DNA of 22,823 nucleotides from Oscillospiraceae bacterium (GTDB taxonomy: Bacteria; Bacillota; Clostridia; Oscillospirales; Ruminococcaceae): positions 1-22,823 of the forward strand of contig JAAWBP010000132.1 in the NCBI GenBank assembly GCA_022792755.1. Direction: 5' to 3'. Both the position numbers and the translations under genes were made by a program. Shown here one piece after another: positions 16,709 to 22,823 of the stretch (position 1 is the first letter of the stretch; every line of letters starts with the position of its first letter). The notes beneath the pieces are model-generated. The model was not told the origin of the DNA and did no database searches. It was given only the letters and a program-made list of their open reading frames with translations.

Positions 16709-16758
16709 ACCCCCGCCCCGCAGCGCATCAAAACGCTTGCAGGGCAGGGGTTCTTTTT
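16709..16758. terminator. Intrinsic terminator between convergent genes
   Basis: The arm acccccgccccgcagcg pairs with cgcttgcagggcaggggt, with two mismatches, around a catcaaaa loop. It is followed by tctttttg on +, and a short T-run (tttatt) follows on -. It serves the thioesterase gene and probably also the nucleoside hydrolase gene that ends at 16775. Confidence 0.8.
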
Positions 16759-16774
16759 GTATTGGCATTGTCGT

Positions 16775-17683
16775 CTAGCGGCAGCAGGAGAAGAGCGCTT
16801 CGACGAACTCCGCCCGTCTGACTGAGGTGACCCAGCGGACATTCGGCGGGCCGCCGGGTTTCCTGACGCATTCCCCGATCCGCTCCCCGGAGGTGACGAC
16901 CTCGAGGGAGAGCGCCTCCGCCCCCGGAAAAAGGGAGGGCTCGGCTTCATAGAGGACTGCGGAGGCATCGTGAACCGGTGTTCCCGGCAGGCCGGTCTTT
17001 TTATAAGAGGCGGCGTAAAACGCCATCAGGTCGCCCACCATCCCGCCGTGCTTTGTGCCGAGCCCGCCGAAGGCCCGGATTTCTTCATCGGCCAGATAAG
17101 CCTGATGGGTCACATCCAGGCCGAGGAGGTGGATCGGGACGCCGGCGCAGAGCACTGCCTGGGCCGCGTCGGGGTCGGCGCAGAAGTTGAATTCGGCATA
17201 GGGGGTGACGTTCCCGCCCGAAAGGGAGCCGCCCATGATCGTGATATGGTCGATCTTTTCCTTCACCCCGGGCTCCCGGGCAAAGAGCTCCGCCAGATTG
17301 GTGAGCGGCCCGGTGGCAATCAGCACAGCGGGCTCCTCTGCGGCGGTCAGGGAATCGCACAGGAATTCGGCTGCGGGGCGCGGGTCTCCCGGCAGAAGGG
17401 AATTCCCTGCCCGCATCCCGGCGAGGCCATCCTCCCCGTGGACGTCCCCGGCGGTCAGCGGGGGCCGCCGCAGCGGCCTGTCCGCGCCGCGGGCGACAGG
17501 GGCCTGCAATCCCAGATAGGCACCGATCCGCCGTGCGTTCCGAAAGGTTTTTTCGCCGGTCTGGTTCCCGGCGGCGGTGGTGATCCCGCGCAGGGAAAAG
17601 GCATCGGGGCGGGAGGCGAGCACCATGAGGGCGATCGCATCGTCCAGCCCCGGGTCGCAGTCGATCCAAACCTGTTTCGCCAT
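16775..17683 (-). CDS. Inosine-uridine preferring nucleoside hydrolase family protein
   Basis: This 302-residue protein starts MAKQVWIDCDPGLDDAIAL. The calcium-binding motif DxDPGxDD is at residues 8-15. Other family blocks are VHGEDGLAG, EFNFCADPDAAQAVL, LLGLDVTHQAYL and HDASAVLYEAEPSLF. It cleaves N-ribosidic bonds of nucleosides to base plus ribose. I choose the ATG at 17683 because gaggaggaac precedes it; a start 12 codons upstream has no such site. The ribokinase-like gene lies upstream on the same strand, which fits salvage to ribose 5-phosphate, but about 700 bases of repeats separate them and no promoter was found for this gene. It may depend on read-through. Confidence 0.93.
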   Translation of the reverse strand: MAKQVWIDCDPGLDDAIALMVLASRPDAFSLRGITTAAGNQTGEKTFRNARRIGAYLGLQAPVARGADRPLRRPPLTAGDVHGEDGLAGMRAGNSLLPGDPRPAAEFLCDSLTAAEEPAVLIATGPLTNLAELFAREPGVKEKIDHITIMGGSLSGGNVTPYAEFNFCADPDAAQAVLCAGVPIHLLGLDVTHQAYLADEEIRAFGGLGTKHGGMVGDLMAFYAASYKKTGLPGTPVHDASAVLYEAEPSLFPGAEALSLEVVTSGERIGECVRKPGGPPNVRWVTSVRRAEFVEALFSCCR

Positions 17684-17734
17684 CTCGTTCCTCCTCCATT
17701 CTCTCCTGTCTGCACCCAAACCGAATCAACGCGG

Positions 17735-17882
17735 CCGGGTGATCCCGGCTGAACAGTCGCGATTCACAGGCAGTGCGAGTAACAACGTTCATTTCCCGCG
17801 AGGTGTTTTTATCATAATAATTTGTAAAATGCATCTCGCAGGACGCTCACCGAAAGGCTGGTAAAGCGTTCGGGTGCGAATC
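17735..17882. repeat. Palindromic repeat unit (long type)
   Basis: The linker ccggg-tgat-cccgg (17735-17748) is followed by left arm tcgcgattcacaggc to aacaacgttcatttcccgcgaggtg, centre, complement gcatctcgcagg, and right arm ggctggtaaagcgttcgggtgcgaatca. Confidence 0.75.
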
Positions 17883-17983
17883 ACCTGCGGCGGTTCGCCG
17901 CCCCGCAAGGCGCGTTTGTCTTTCATATCATGTACCTCGCAGGATAACCACTTAAAGATTGATAAAGCGTTTGGGTGCGAATT
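17883..17983. repeat. Palindromic repeat unit (short type, about 100 bases)
   Basis: The linker gcggcg-gtt-cgccgc (17887-17901) joins directly to core cccgcaaggcgcgtt. The centre is followed by tacctcgcaggataacc and right arm ttgataaagcgtttgggtgcgaattg. Confidence 0.75.
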
Positions 17984-18046
17984 GCCCGCAGGGGTACCCT
18001 GCCCCGCGAGACACATCCTACCGTTTTATCTCAGGCAGACCACAGG
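17984..18046. repeat. Partial repeat unit
   Basis: The linker gcaggg-gta-ccctgc (17988-18002), identical to that at 13790, is followed by core ccccgcgagacacat. The right half is lost before the next unit. Confidence 0.6.
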
Positions 18047-18186
18047 GCGGAATGCTTCCGCTGTCAATTCGCGATCCGCAGGCGGTGCGAATAACAACGT
18101 TCATTTCCCGCGAAGCATATTGATTCGCAAATGTGGCTCGCAGGTCTATTACTCGAAAGCCAACAAAACGTCGGGGTGCGAAATTG
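18047..18186. repeat. Palindromic repeat unit (long type)
   Basis: The linker gcggaa-tgc-ttccgc (18047-18061) is followed by tgtcaattcgcgatccgcagg, aacaacgttcatttcccgcg, a diverged centre, ggctcgcagg, and right arm ccaacaaaacgtcggggtgcgaaattg. Confidence 0.75.
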
Positions 18187-18190
18187 TCCT

Positions 18191-18372
18191 GCCCGGTCAC
18201 GGGCGCGGAATGCTTCCGCTGTCAATCGCGATTCACAGGTGAAATAAGACTTGTAAATCCGTAACCCGCGAGGTAGGCTGTGGTTATTATTCTGTTTCAG
18301 GCATCTCGCAGGATGGTCACTCGATTGCTGGTAAAACATCAGTGTGCGGCTTGTCCTGCCGGGGTCACCCGG
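18191..18372. repeat. Palindromic repeat unit with three linker hairpins, reaching the ribokinase 3' end
   Basis: Hairpins gcccg-gtca-cgggc (18191-18204) and gcggaa-tgc-ttccgc (18205-18219) precede tgtcaatcgcgattcacagg and acccgcgaggtag. Then come gcatctcgcagg and right arm ctggtaaaacatcagtgtgcggcttg. It ends with ccggg-gtca-cccgg (18359-18372), seven bases from the ribokinase stop. Nothing but repeats is visible in the 17684-18379 gap. Confidence 0.72.
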
Positions 18373-18379
18373 TGCGGGA

Positions 18380-19273
18380 TTATTTTTGTTGTTCCAGCGC
18401 CGCATCCACCTCGGCCCGCAGCGGGATCGAAGGCGCAGCCCCTTCCCGGGAGACCGCGAGGGCAGCGGCCATCGACGCGAGCCGAAGAGCGCTTTCCACC
18501 GGCTGCCCCTCGAGCATCCCGGCGATGTAGTAGCCGGTGAAGGTATCCCCTGCCGCGGTGGTGTCTATGACCGGCATCTCGAATATCCCGTGAGAGGCCG
18601 AATGGCTTGCATCCTTGTAAAGCACCCCCTGCTTTCCGAGCGTCAGGACGACGTGGCTCTTCGGGTACTGCTCGAGGATCGCGTCCGCCATCCGTTTCGG
18701 GTCGGAAGTACCGCTGACTGCCTCTCCCTCCACCTCGTTGAGCAGGAAGGTGTCCACGGCGGAAAGATCGCAGCTGTCAAGATGTTCGTCAAAGGGGGAA
18801 GGGTTGAGGATGATCTTCATCCCGCGCTCCCGCGCAATTTTGATGATCTCGCCGAGGCTGCTGATCTCGTTTTGAAGGAGGATGTAATCCCCCTCTTCGA
18901 AATAGCAGAGGACATTCCCGGCAAAGATCGGGGTAACCGCCCGGTTGGAGCCGGGGAAGAGGAAGATGCTGTTCTGCCCGCTGTCGTCCACCTGGATGAT
19001 CGCCTGCCCGTTTTCCACCTTCGCCGTTTCGATCAGGCTGACGTCCACCCCGTTTTCCCGCAGAAATTCCTTTAAAGGGGCCCCGTCGGTTCCGACCAGG
19101 CCAGCGTGGTAAACCTTTGCTCCCGCCCGCGCGAGGGCGACGGACTGGTTGAGGCCCTTCCCGCCGAAAAATGTGGTGAGGCTGTGGGCAGTGATGGTCT
19201 CGCCCGGTTTGACGATGCCGGGTACGCGGTAGACCTTGTCGTAATTCATAGAGCCAAAATTGATGAGTTTCAT
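18380..19273 (-). CDS. rbsK: PfkB-family carbohydrate kinase, ribokinase-like
   Basis: This 297-residue protein has the PfkB signatures: N-terminal FGSMNYDKVYRV, the substrate-site GGKGLNQSVALARAGAKV, LVGTDG, NPSPFDEHL, LNEVEGEAVSG, and the ATP/anion-hole motif DTTAAGDTFTGYY with the catalytic Asp. These favour ribokinase over fructokinase, but another pentose or nucleoside is possible. It phosphorylates its sugar with ATP in the cytosol. The start follows gaggtgat. It is transcribed divergently from the beta-lactamase-like gene, from a promoter at 19397-19425. The nucleoside hydrolase downstream would supply ribose. Confidence 0.9.
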   Translation of the reverse strand: MKLINFGSMNYDKVYRVPGIVKPGETITAHSLTTFFGGKGLNQSVALARAGAKVYHAGLVGTDGAPLKEFLRENGVDVSLIETAKVENGQAIIQVDDSGQNSIFLFPGSNRAVTPIFAGNVLCYFEEGDYILLQNEISSLGEIIKIARERGMKIILNPSPFDEHLDSCDLSAVDTFLLNEVEGEAVSGTSDPKRMADAILEQYPKSHVVLTLGKQGVLYKDASHSASHGIFEMPVIDTTAAGDTFTGYYIAGMLEGQPVESALRLASMAAALAVSREGAAPSIPLRAEVDAALEQQK

Positions 19274-19396
19274 CTGGGAATCACCTCGTTTTAAAGTAAT
19301 CGGAAGGCCGCCGGACTGTGCTTCCGCCCGTTGGTGTTTTTGGCGGCAGAAATAACCGGGAGCCGTATCTCCTCACATCAGCCGAAAGATATCTTT

Positions 19397-19425
19397 AGCA
19401 TAACACAAACAATCCCGTTTGTAAA
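19397..19425 (-). promoter_or_regulatory. Promoter for the ribokinase-like gene
   Basis: On the minus strand: TTTACA, 17-base spacer, TATGCT. The leader to the ATG at 19273 is about 120 bases. Confidence 0.6.
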
Positions 19426-19430
19426 TTCAT

Positions 19431-19448
19431 CCGGGGAAATTGCCCCGG
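19431..19448. promoter_or_regulatory. Operator-like palindrome between divergent promoters
   Basis: CCGGGG-aaattg-CCCCGG is an 18-base near-perfect palindrome. It lies six bases upstream of the ribokinase -35 and 32 bases upstream of the serine hydrolase -35, a position suited to a shared regulator. No cognate regulator gene is in the window. The rest of the 19274-19666 gap shows only the two promoters and leaders. Confidence 0.4.
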
Positions 19449-19480
19449 CCCGAAGCGGCTTTTCTGGCGGCGGTTCTCTC

Positions 19481-19509
19481 TTGAATTGTGCCCTGCCCTG
19501 TGGTAGAAT
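19481..19509 (+). promoter_or_regulatory. Extended -10 promoter for the beta-lactamase-like gene
   Basis: TTGAAT, 17-base spacer, TAGAAT, with TGG before the -10. It leaves a leader of about 150 bases before ATG 19667. Confidence 0.7.
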
Positions 19510-19666
19510 ATCCGCAGAACGCCCTCGACCGGAGCAGGCGAGGCTTTTCGGGTTCGAATCCCCAGCGTTTTTCCGAATCTCAAAAACCCCGCCGCCTTTG
19601 CCCGCCGGAAGCGAACCAACCTGTCTATAAACGGCGGAGACGCCGGATAAAATGGAGGAATTTTTT

Positions 19667-20599
19667 ATGAAACACGACCTGCTGCACGGGTTCCGGCTCG
19701 GGAAGATGGAACGCGGCTTAGACATCCACGGTGTGGAAGTGCGCCAGCACGGCGAGGTGATCGCCGCGCATCACTGGCGGGAGCAGTACCGCGAATGCGT
19801 TTTTTCGGTCAGCAAAAGCTTTACCTCGATGGCGCTCGGCTTTGCACTGGAGGAAGGGCTCTTCTCCCTCGACGACAAGATCATCGGCCTTTTCCCGGAA
19901 AAGCTCCCGGCGCATCCGGACGAAAAGCTCGGGGCGCTTACCCTGCGCCACAGCATGATGATGGCGAACGGCCACGCCGAATGCCCGATCTTTAAGGCGC
20001 GGAAGGAAAACCCGACCTGCGAGGACTGGCTCGCCGACATTTTGAGCCAGCCGCTCGCCTACGAGCCGGGTTCCCATTTCCTTTACAGCAACATCAGCGG
20101 GTATTTCGTCTCGGCGGCCATCCAGAAAAAGACGGGGCAGACCCTGCGGGATTACCTGATCCCCCGCCTGTTCGAGCCGCTCCACATCTTCAACCCCCAA
20201 TGGGAATCCTGCCCGAAGGGGATCAACCTCGGCGCGTCGGGGCTCTACCTGAAAACCGAGGAGCTCTCCCGGTTCGGGCAGCTCCTGCTCGACCGCGGGC
20301 AGTACGAGGGGCGGCAGGTGGTCCCCGCGGCTTATATCGACCTCGCGTCCGCCCGGCTGATCGACAATGACAACGGTTCGACCTCCGACCCGGAGGCAAT
20401 TTCCGGCTACGGCTTCCAGTTCTGGAGAAACACGATCCCGAACTCCTACCGGGCCGACGGGCTTTACGGACAGTACATCGTCGTCCTCCCCGACTGCGAT
20501 GCGGTGGTCACCGTGACCTCCCATGTGGAGAAGAACCAGCACGACATCCTCCGGCTGATCTGGGACGAGATCCTCCCCGAGCTCGAACAGCAAAAATAA
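19667..20599 (+). CDS. Beta-lactamase-fold serine hydrolase (class C / esterase type)
   Basis: This 310-residue protein has active-site S47-V-S-K50 (SxxK) and Y140-S-N142 (YxN), with a degenerate third motif around GLYGQYIVV in place of KTG/HxG. That pattern fits the serine hydrolase (Pfam beta-lactamase) family that includes esterases and DD-peptidase-like enzymes. There is no signal peptide or membrane anchor, so a cytosolic hydrolase is more likely than antibiotic resistance. I choose ATG 19667 because tggagga lies eight to nine bases upstream; an ATG at 19652 overlaps that site. It has its own promoter and is divergent from the ribokinase-like gene. A strong hairpin and repeats follow. 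Confidence 0.9.
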   Translation: MKHDLLHGFRLGKMERGLDIHGVEVRQHGEVIAAHHWREQYRECVFSVSKSFTSMALGFALEEGLFSLDDKIIGLFPEKLPAHPDEKLGALTLRHSMMMANGHAECPIFKARKENPTCEDWLADILSQPLAYEPGSHFLYSNISGYFVSAAIQKKTGQTLRDYLIPRLFEPLHIFNPQWESCPKGINLGASGLYLKTEELSRFGQLLLDRGQYEGRQVVPAAYIDLASARLIDNDNGSTSDPEAISGYGFQFWRNTIPNSYRADGLYGQYIVVLPDCDAVVTVTSHVEKNQHDILRLIWDEILPELEQQK

Positions 20600-20603
20600 A
20601 AGC

Positions 20604-20640
20604 GATGCGGTCTGTGGCCAGGCCGGCCACAGGCCGCATC
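20604..20640 (+). terminator. Strong 16-bp hairpin after the serine hydrolase gene, no T-run
   Basis: gatgcggtctgtggcc pairs with ggccacaggccgcatc around loop aggcc, with one G-U pair. It begins four bases after the stop codon. It lacks a T-run, so it may act as a 3'-end stabiliser or a factor-assisted terminator. The repeat array starts immediately after it. Confidence 0.5.
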
Positions 20641-20748
20641 GGGGCAGGGTGCCCCTGCGGGCAATCCGCACCCCACGCTTTTACCAATCTTTGGGTTTCA
20701 GTCCTGCGAGGTGCATTTTACAAATACGTACCGTGCAGGGCAGGACAA
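20641..20748. repeat. Palindromic repeat unit, first of a tandem array
   Basis: The linker gcaggg-tgc-ccctgc (20644-20658) is followed by gggcaatccgcaccccacgcttttaccaatc, core cctgcgaggtgcatt, centre acaaatacgtacc, and a shortened right part. Core motifs in this array start near 20704, 20789, 20886 and 20986, a period of about 85-100 bases. Confidence 0.75.
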
Positions 20749-20824
20749 CTTCGCACACTGGCGTTCTGCCGATTTTCGAGTAATAGACCTGCGAGACGTG
20801 TTGTACAAGCTGCGCGCCTCGCGG
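20749..20824. repeat. Palindromic repeat unit, second of the tandem array
   Basis: Left arm cttcgcacactggcgttctgcc, core cctgcgagacgtgttgtacaa, complement gcgcgcctcgcgg. It has no linker hairpin of its own at the left. Confidence 0.72.
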
Positions 20825-20924
20825 GGCAGGGAACCCCTGCCGTCAGTTCGCACACTGGCGTTCTGCCAGTCTCCAGATTGTAATCCTGCGAGGTGCGTTG
20901 CATGAAAGCTAAACGCGTCTCGCG
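20825..20924. repeat. Palindromic repeat unit, third of the tandem array
   Basis: The linker ggcaggg-aac-ccctgcc (20825-20841) is followed by left arm gtcagttcgcacactggcg, core cctgcgaggtgcgttg, and complement aacgcgtctcgcgg. Confidence 0.75.
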
Positions 20925-21094
20925 GGGCAGGGAGCCCCTGCTGGCAGTTCGCGCCCCAATGCTTTACCAATTTTCAGGTTCTCATCCCGCAAGATGCTAA
21001 GATAAAATAAGTGCAACGCGTCTCGCGGGTTTCCGGTTTGCAGGTCTGTACTACCTACGAATCGCGTCTGTCCTGCCCGGCCACGGGCTGCTCA
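20925..21094. repeat. Palindromic repeat unit overlapping the 3' end of the membrane-protein gene
   Basis: The linker gcaggg-agc-ccctgc (20927-20941) is followed by left arm cagttcgcgccccaatgctttacc, core cccgcaagatgc, complement caacgcgtctcgcggg, then ctacgaatcgcgtctg and the hairpin gcccg-gcca-cgggc (21075-21088). The last part encodes the C-terminal residues and stop codon of the minus-strand gene. The 20600-21054 gap holds only the hairpin and these repeats. Confidence 0.75.
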
Positions 21095-22497
21095 ATCCGG
21101 ATCGCTCCCCGCTCCTGGGCGCAGAGTTCCTTGTACCGGGCCCGGACTTCGCTCTCCCGGGGGATCCCGCGGGCATTTTCCGGGTCTTCGCCGTAGACCG
21201 TCCGGGTGACGACCATCGAGCCGGGTTTTAAAAACTCCTCGTCGAGGTAATCGTAATAGGTTCCGGGGGTGATGATCCCGTTGAGCTTGACGATGGCTGT
21301 CCCCGCCGAGCTCAGGGCCGCATCCACCAGCTGGACGCAGTTGGTGGAGAGGACGAAATAGGACTTGAACCGCCCGGAGCGGAACTTGTAAAATTCGGCG
21401 CCAGTGTAGTAGAAAAGCCTGCTCGCGTAGTCCGGATAGTAATCCAACGGCTTTGCCTTCCCTTCCCTTGAATCGGCTTCATAGGGGGATTCCCAGCGGT
21501 ATAGGGGCTCCGTCAGCTCCTCCATCCGCCTGCGGAATCCCTCTTTCTGTTCCTCCGTCAGCCGGAGCCCGAAGCCGAACAGCGTCTTTTTGCTGTACCG
21601 TGTGACAAAGGGGATATAATCCTCTTTGGAGGTGTAGAACAAAACGCCGTCCCCAGTTCCCTCGAACAGCTTCCGGGAGTACTCGTCGTAATTCCCGTAG
21701 GAGATCACCCGCCCCTCAAAATAGAAGTCGCAGTGGCCCATCGCGCCTGTGCCGCCCTCCGTCACATGGATGAAAACCTCCAGGTCGGGCGGCTCGGAAA
21801 GCGCCTCTTTTTCTTTGTATTCCGTCCACTGGAGGGCCGGCCCGGCCTCCTCCGGATTCTCGGCAAAATAGCGGTTCATCCGCTTGAGAACCCGGTGCGG
21901 GATCAGCATGACGACAAAGACCGGAAGGGAGATCCGGATTCTCCGTTTAAACCGGCTCTTTGCCTTGGCCGGAATGACGGAGTGGATGTATTCGATGAGG
22001 TTGAAGCTGCCCAGCAGGATGCCGTAAACCCCGATGATGATCAGGATCGAGTCGACCGAAAAAAGCGGGGTGAAGAGCAGCAGGATGCCGAAGGTCAGGA
22101 AAAACAGGCAGTCGAAGAGGTCGGCCGCCCGCCCCTTGACCCGGTTCTTGGCAAAGAGGATGAAGTTGACCAGCTTTGCGGCGCCGTTGATCAGGACATA
22201 AAAGGCAAAAAGGAAACCGAACAGGACGACCTGGACGTCGGGCAGAAACCAAATGGCCACGCCGACAGCAACCGAAATCAGCGCGCCGCTGAGGGTGATC
22301 CGCTTCCCGCCCAGCTCCTTCCGGCGCAGGAGGAGCATCACCAGCATGGCGGCGCCGCTGACGACTGAAACCAGCCCCGTGAGCTGAAGGGCCAGCCTTA
22401 GAAAGCTGGTCTTCCAGCAAAGGATCACAATCCCCAGGGCAATCAAAACAAGCCCCGGCAGGAGCCGATCCAAAACCGGTGTGAATTTCTTCCGCAT
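21055..22497 (-). CDS. DUF308/HdeD-like membrane protein fused to a putative permuted papain-like (NlpC/P60-type) domain
   Basis: This protein has 480 residues. Residues ~11-172 form about six hydrophobic segments in closely spaced pairs, as in the DUF308/HdeD family; a further hydrophobic stretch (~189-200) precedes a soluble C-terminal part. That part has a His-containing strand GHCDFYFEGRVISYGNYD (H255) and, much later, STNCVQLVDAAL (C387). The order His-then-Cys, the YGNYD block and the NC motif resemble circularly permuted papain-fold domains (LRAT/NlpC-like). This is my inference from motifs. The last 12 residues (EQPVAGQDRRDS) come from the palindromic repeat. The start has a ggaagg site, and a promoter is at 22630-22658. 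It may act at the envelope; the function is unknown. Confidence 0.82.
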   Translation of the reverse strand: MRKKFTPVLDRLLPGLVLIALGIVILCWKTSFLRLALQLTGLVSVVSGAAMLVMLLLRRKELGGKRITLSGALISVAVGVAIWFLPDVQVVLFGFLFAFYVLINGAAKLVNFILFAKNRVKGRAADLFDCLFFLTFGILLLFTPLFSVDSILIIIGVYGILLGSFNLIEYIHSVIPAKAKSRFKRRIRISLPVFVVMLIPHRVLKRMNRYFAENPEEAGPALQWTEYKEKEALSEPPDLEVFIHVTEGGTGAMGHCDFYFEGRVISYGNYDEYSRKLFEGTGDGVLFYTSKEDYIPFVTRYSKKTLFGFGLRLTEEQKEGFRRRMEELTEPLYRWESPYEADSREGKAKPLDYYPDYASRLFYYTGAEFYKFRSGRFKSYFVLSTNCVQLVDAALSSAGTAIVKLNGIITPGTYYDYLDEEFLKPGSMVVTRTVYGEDPENARGIPRESEVRARYKELCAQERGAIRIEQPVAGQDRRDS

Positions 22498-22629
22498 AAA
22501 ACCGCCCTTCCATCTGCCGTCCGGAAAGGCCGCAAGCGGCTGCCCTTCCCCGGGATCGCCCTTTCTTCCTCTATTTGGCCCTGCCCTGTTTTGGTCTGAA
22601 CACTCAGGCCGGCCGACCGTTGTCTTAGT

Positions 22630-22658
22630 AGTATAGCACCAATTCTTTCAGGATACAA
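22630..22658 (-). promoter_or_regulatory. Extended -10 promoter for the DUF308 fusion gene
   Basis: On the minus strand: TTGTAT, 17-base spacer, TATACT, with TGC before the -10. The leader is about 125 bases. The 22498-22629 stretch shows nothing else identifiable. Confidence 0.75.
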
Positions 22659-22670
22659 GCCACGCGGAGT

Positions 22671-22823
22671 GCACCCGTGACTGGGCTGGACAATTCGCAC
22701 CCCAAGGTTTTGTCTGTTTTTAGGTTATTGTCCTGCGAGGCGCGTTGTACAAAACATGTATCTCGCGGGTTACCAGCGTTGTTATTTTGTCTGCCTGTGG
22801 ATCGCGATTGGCAGCGGAGGCAC
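22671..22823. repeat. Full palindromic repeat unit running to the window end
   Basis: The linker cccg-tgac-tggg (22674-22685) is followed by ctggacaattcgcaccccaaggttttgtc, core cctgcgaggcgcgttgtacaa, complement atgtatctcgcggg, and right arm cgttgttattttgtctgcctgtggatcgcgattg. It ends with the start of a gcggag-type linker cut by the window edge. It is one of the clearest copies and shows both arm types. Confidence 0.75.

Noticed and set aside
17874..18242. Short coding frame of about 120 codons inside the repeat array
   Set aside because: The frame runs through several repeat units, has no ribosome binding site, and its peptide merely repeats the element sequence.
17684..18379. CRISPR array in the repeated intergenic DNA
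   Set aside because: Units are 85-150 bases, divergent and palindromic throughout, with no short identical repeats separated by uniform unique spacers and no cas genes.
19548..19565. tRNA T-arm-like string gggttcgaatcccc
   Set aside because: The T-stem is only partly paired, and no anticodon or acceptor stem could be fitted around it; it lies in the leader of the serine hydrolase gene.
19667..20599. Antibiotic-resistance beta-lactamase
   Set aside because: No signal peptide and a degenerate third motif; a cytosolic esterase-like serine hydrolase fits better.

Overview
The window is GC-rich bacterial DNA with strong Shine-Dalgarno sequences. It carries a PepV-type dipeptidase, an IolE-like protein, a DUF362 protein and sigma-A-like promoters with 17-base spacers. 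This fits a high-GC Firmicute such as a gut or rumen Clostridia/Oscillospiraceae member. That placement is inferred from gene content and signals, not from a marker gene.

Region 1 (1-10466, all on +) is one catabolic gene cluster. In order it has: two tandem paralogous xylose-isomerase-like TIM-barrel proteins (the first cut by the window edge), two tandem paralogous extended SDR (NAD-dependent epimerase/dehydratase) proteins, an IolE-like TIM-barrel protein, a DUF362 protein, a full-length transketolase with a GTG start, a small cupin, and a CoA-acylating (methyl)malonate-semialdehyde dehydrogenase. A perfect 16-bp bidirectional terminator closes it. The set of enzyme classes (NAD dehydrogenase, IolE-like dehydratase/isomerase, ThDP enzyme, cupin, IolA-like dehydrogenase) mirrors myo-inositol catabolism, but the ThDP enzyme is a transketolase and not IolD. 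I read it as a candidate uncharacterised route for a sugar, sugar acid or cyclitol. No transporter, kinase or regulator is visible, so part of it probably lies upstream of the window.

Region 2 (10605-22823) holds single genes in mixed orientation: an FkbM-type methyltransferase (-), an M20/PepV dipeptidase (+), a GH31 glycosidase (+), a YbgC-like thioesterase (+), a nucleoside hydrolase (-), a ribokinase-like kinase (-), a class C beta-lactamase-fold serine hydrolase (+), and a DUF308/HdeD-like membrane protein fused to a putative permuted papain-like domain (-). The kinase and hydrolase fit nucleoside/ribose salvage. Five convincing -35/-10 promoters can be read here, three of them with a TG-extended -10.

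The most unusual content is a family of imperfect palindromic repeats that fills most intergenic spaces of Region 2 (11947-12070, 13642-14116, 17735-18372, 20641-21094, 22671-22823) and is absent from Region 1. Units share arms built around TTCGCACCC..CGTTTT and CCTGCGAGGYGCRTT with their reverse complements. They are joined by short hairpins whose stem sequences differ from unit to unit while pairing is kept. Two repeat copies run into reading frames, so two unrelated proteins share the same C-terminal residues (RRDS-stop).
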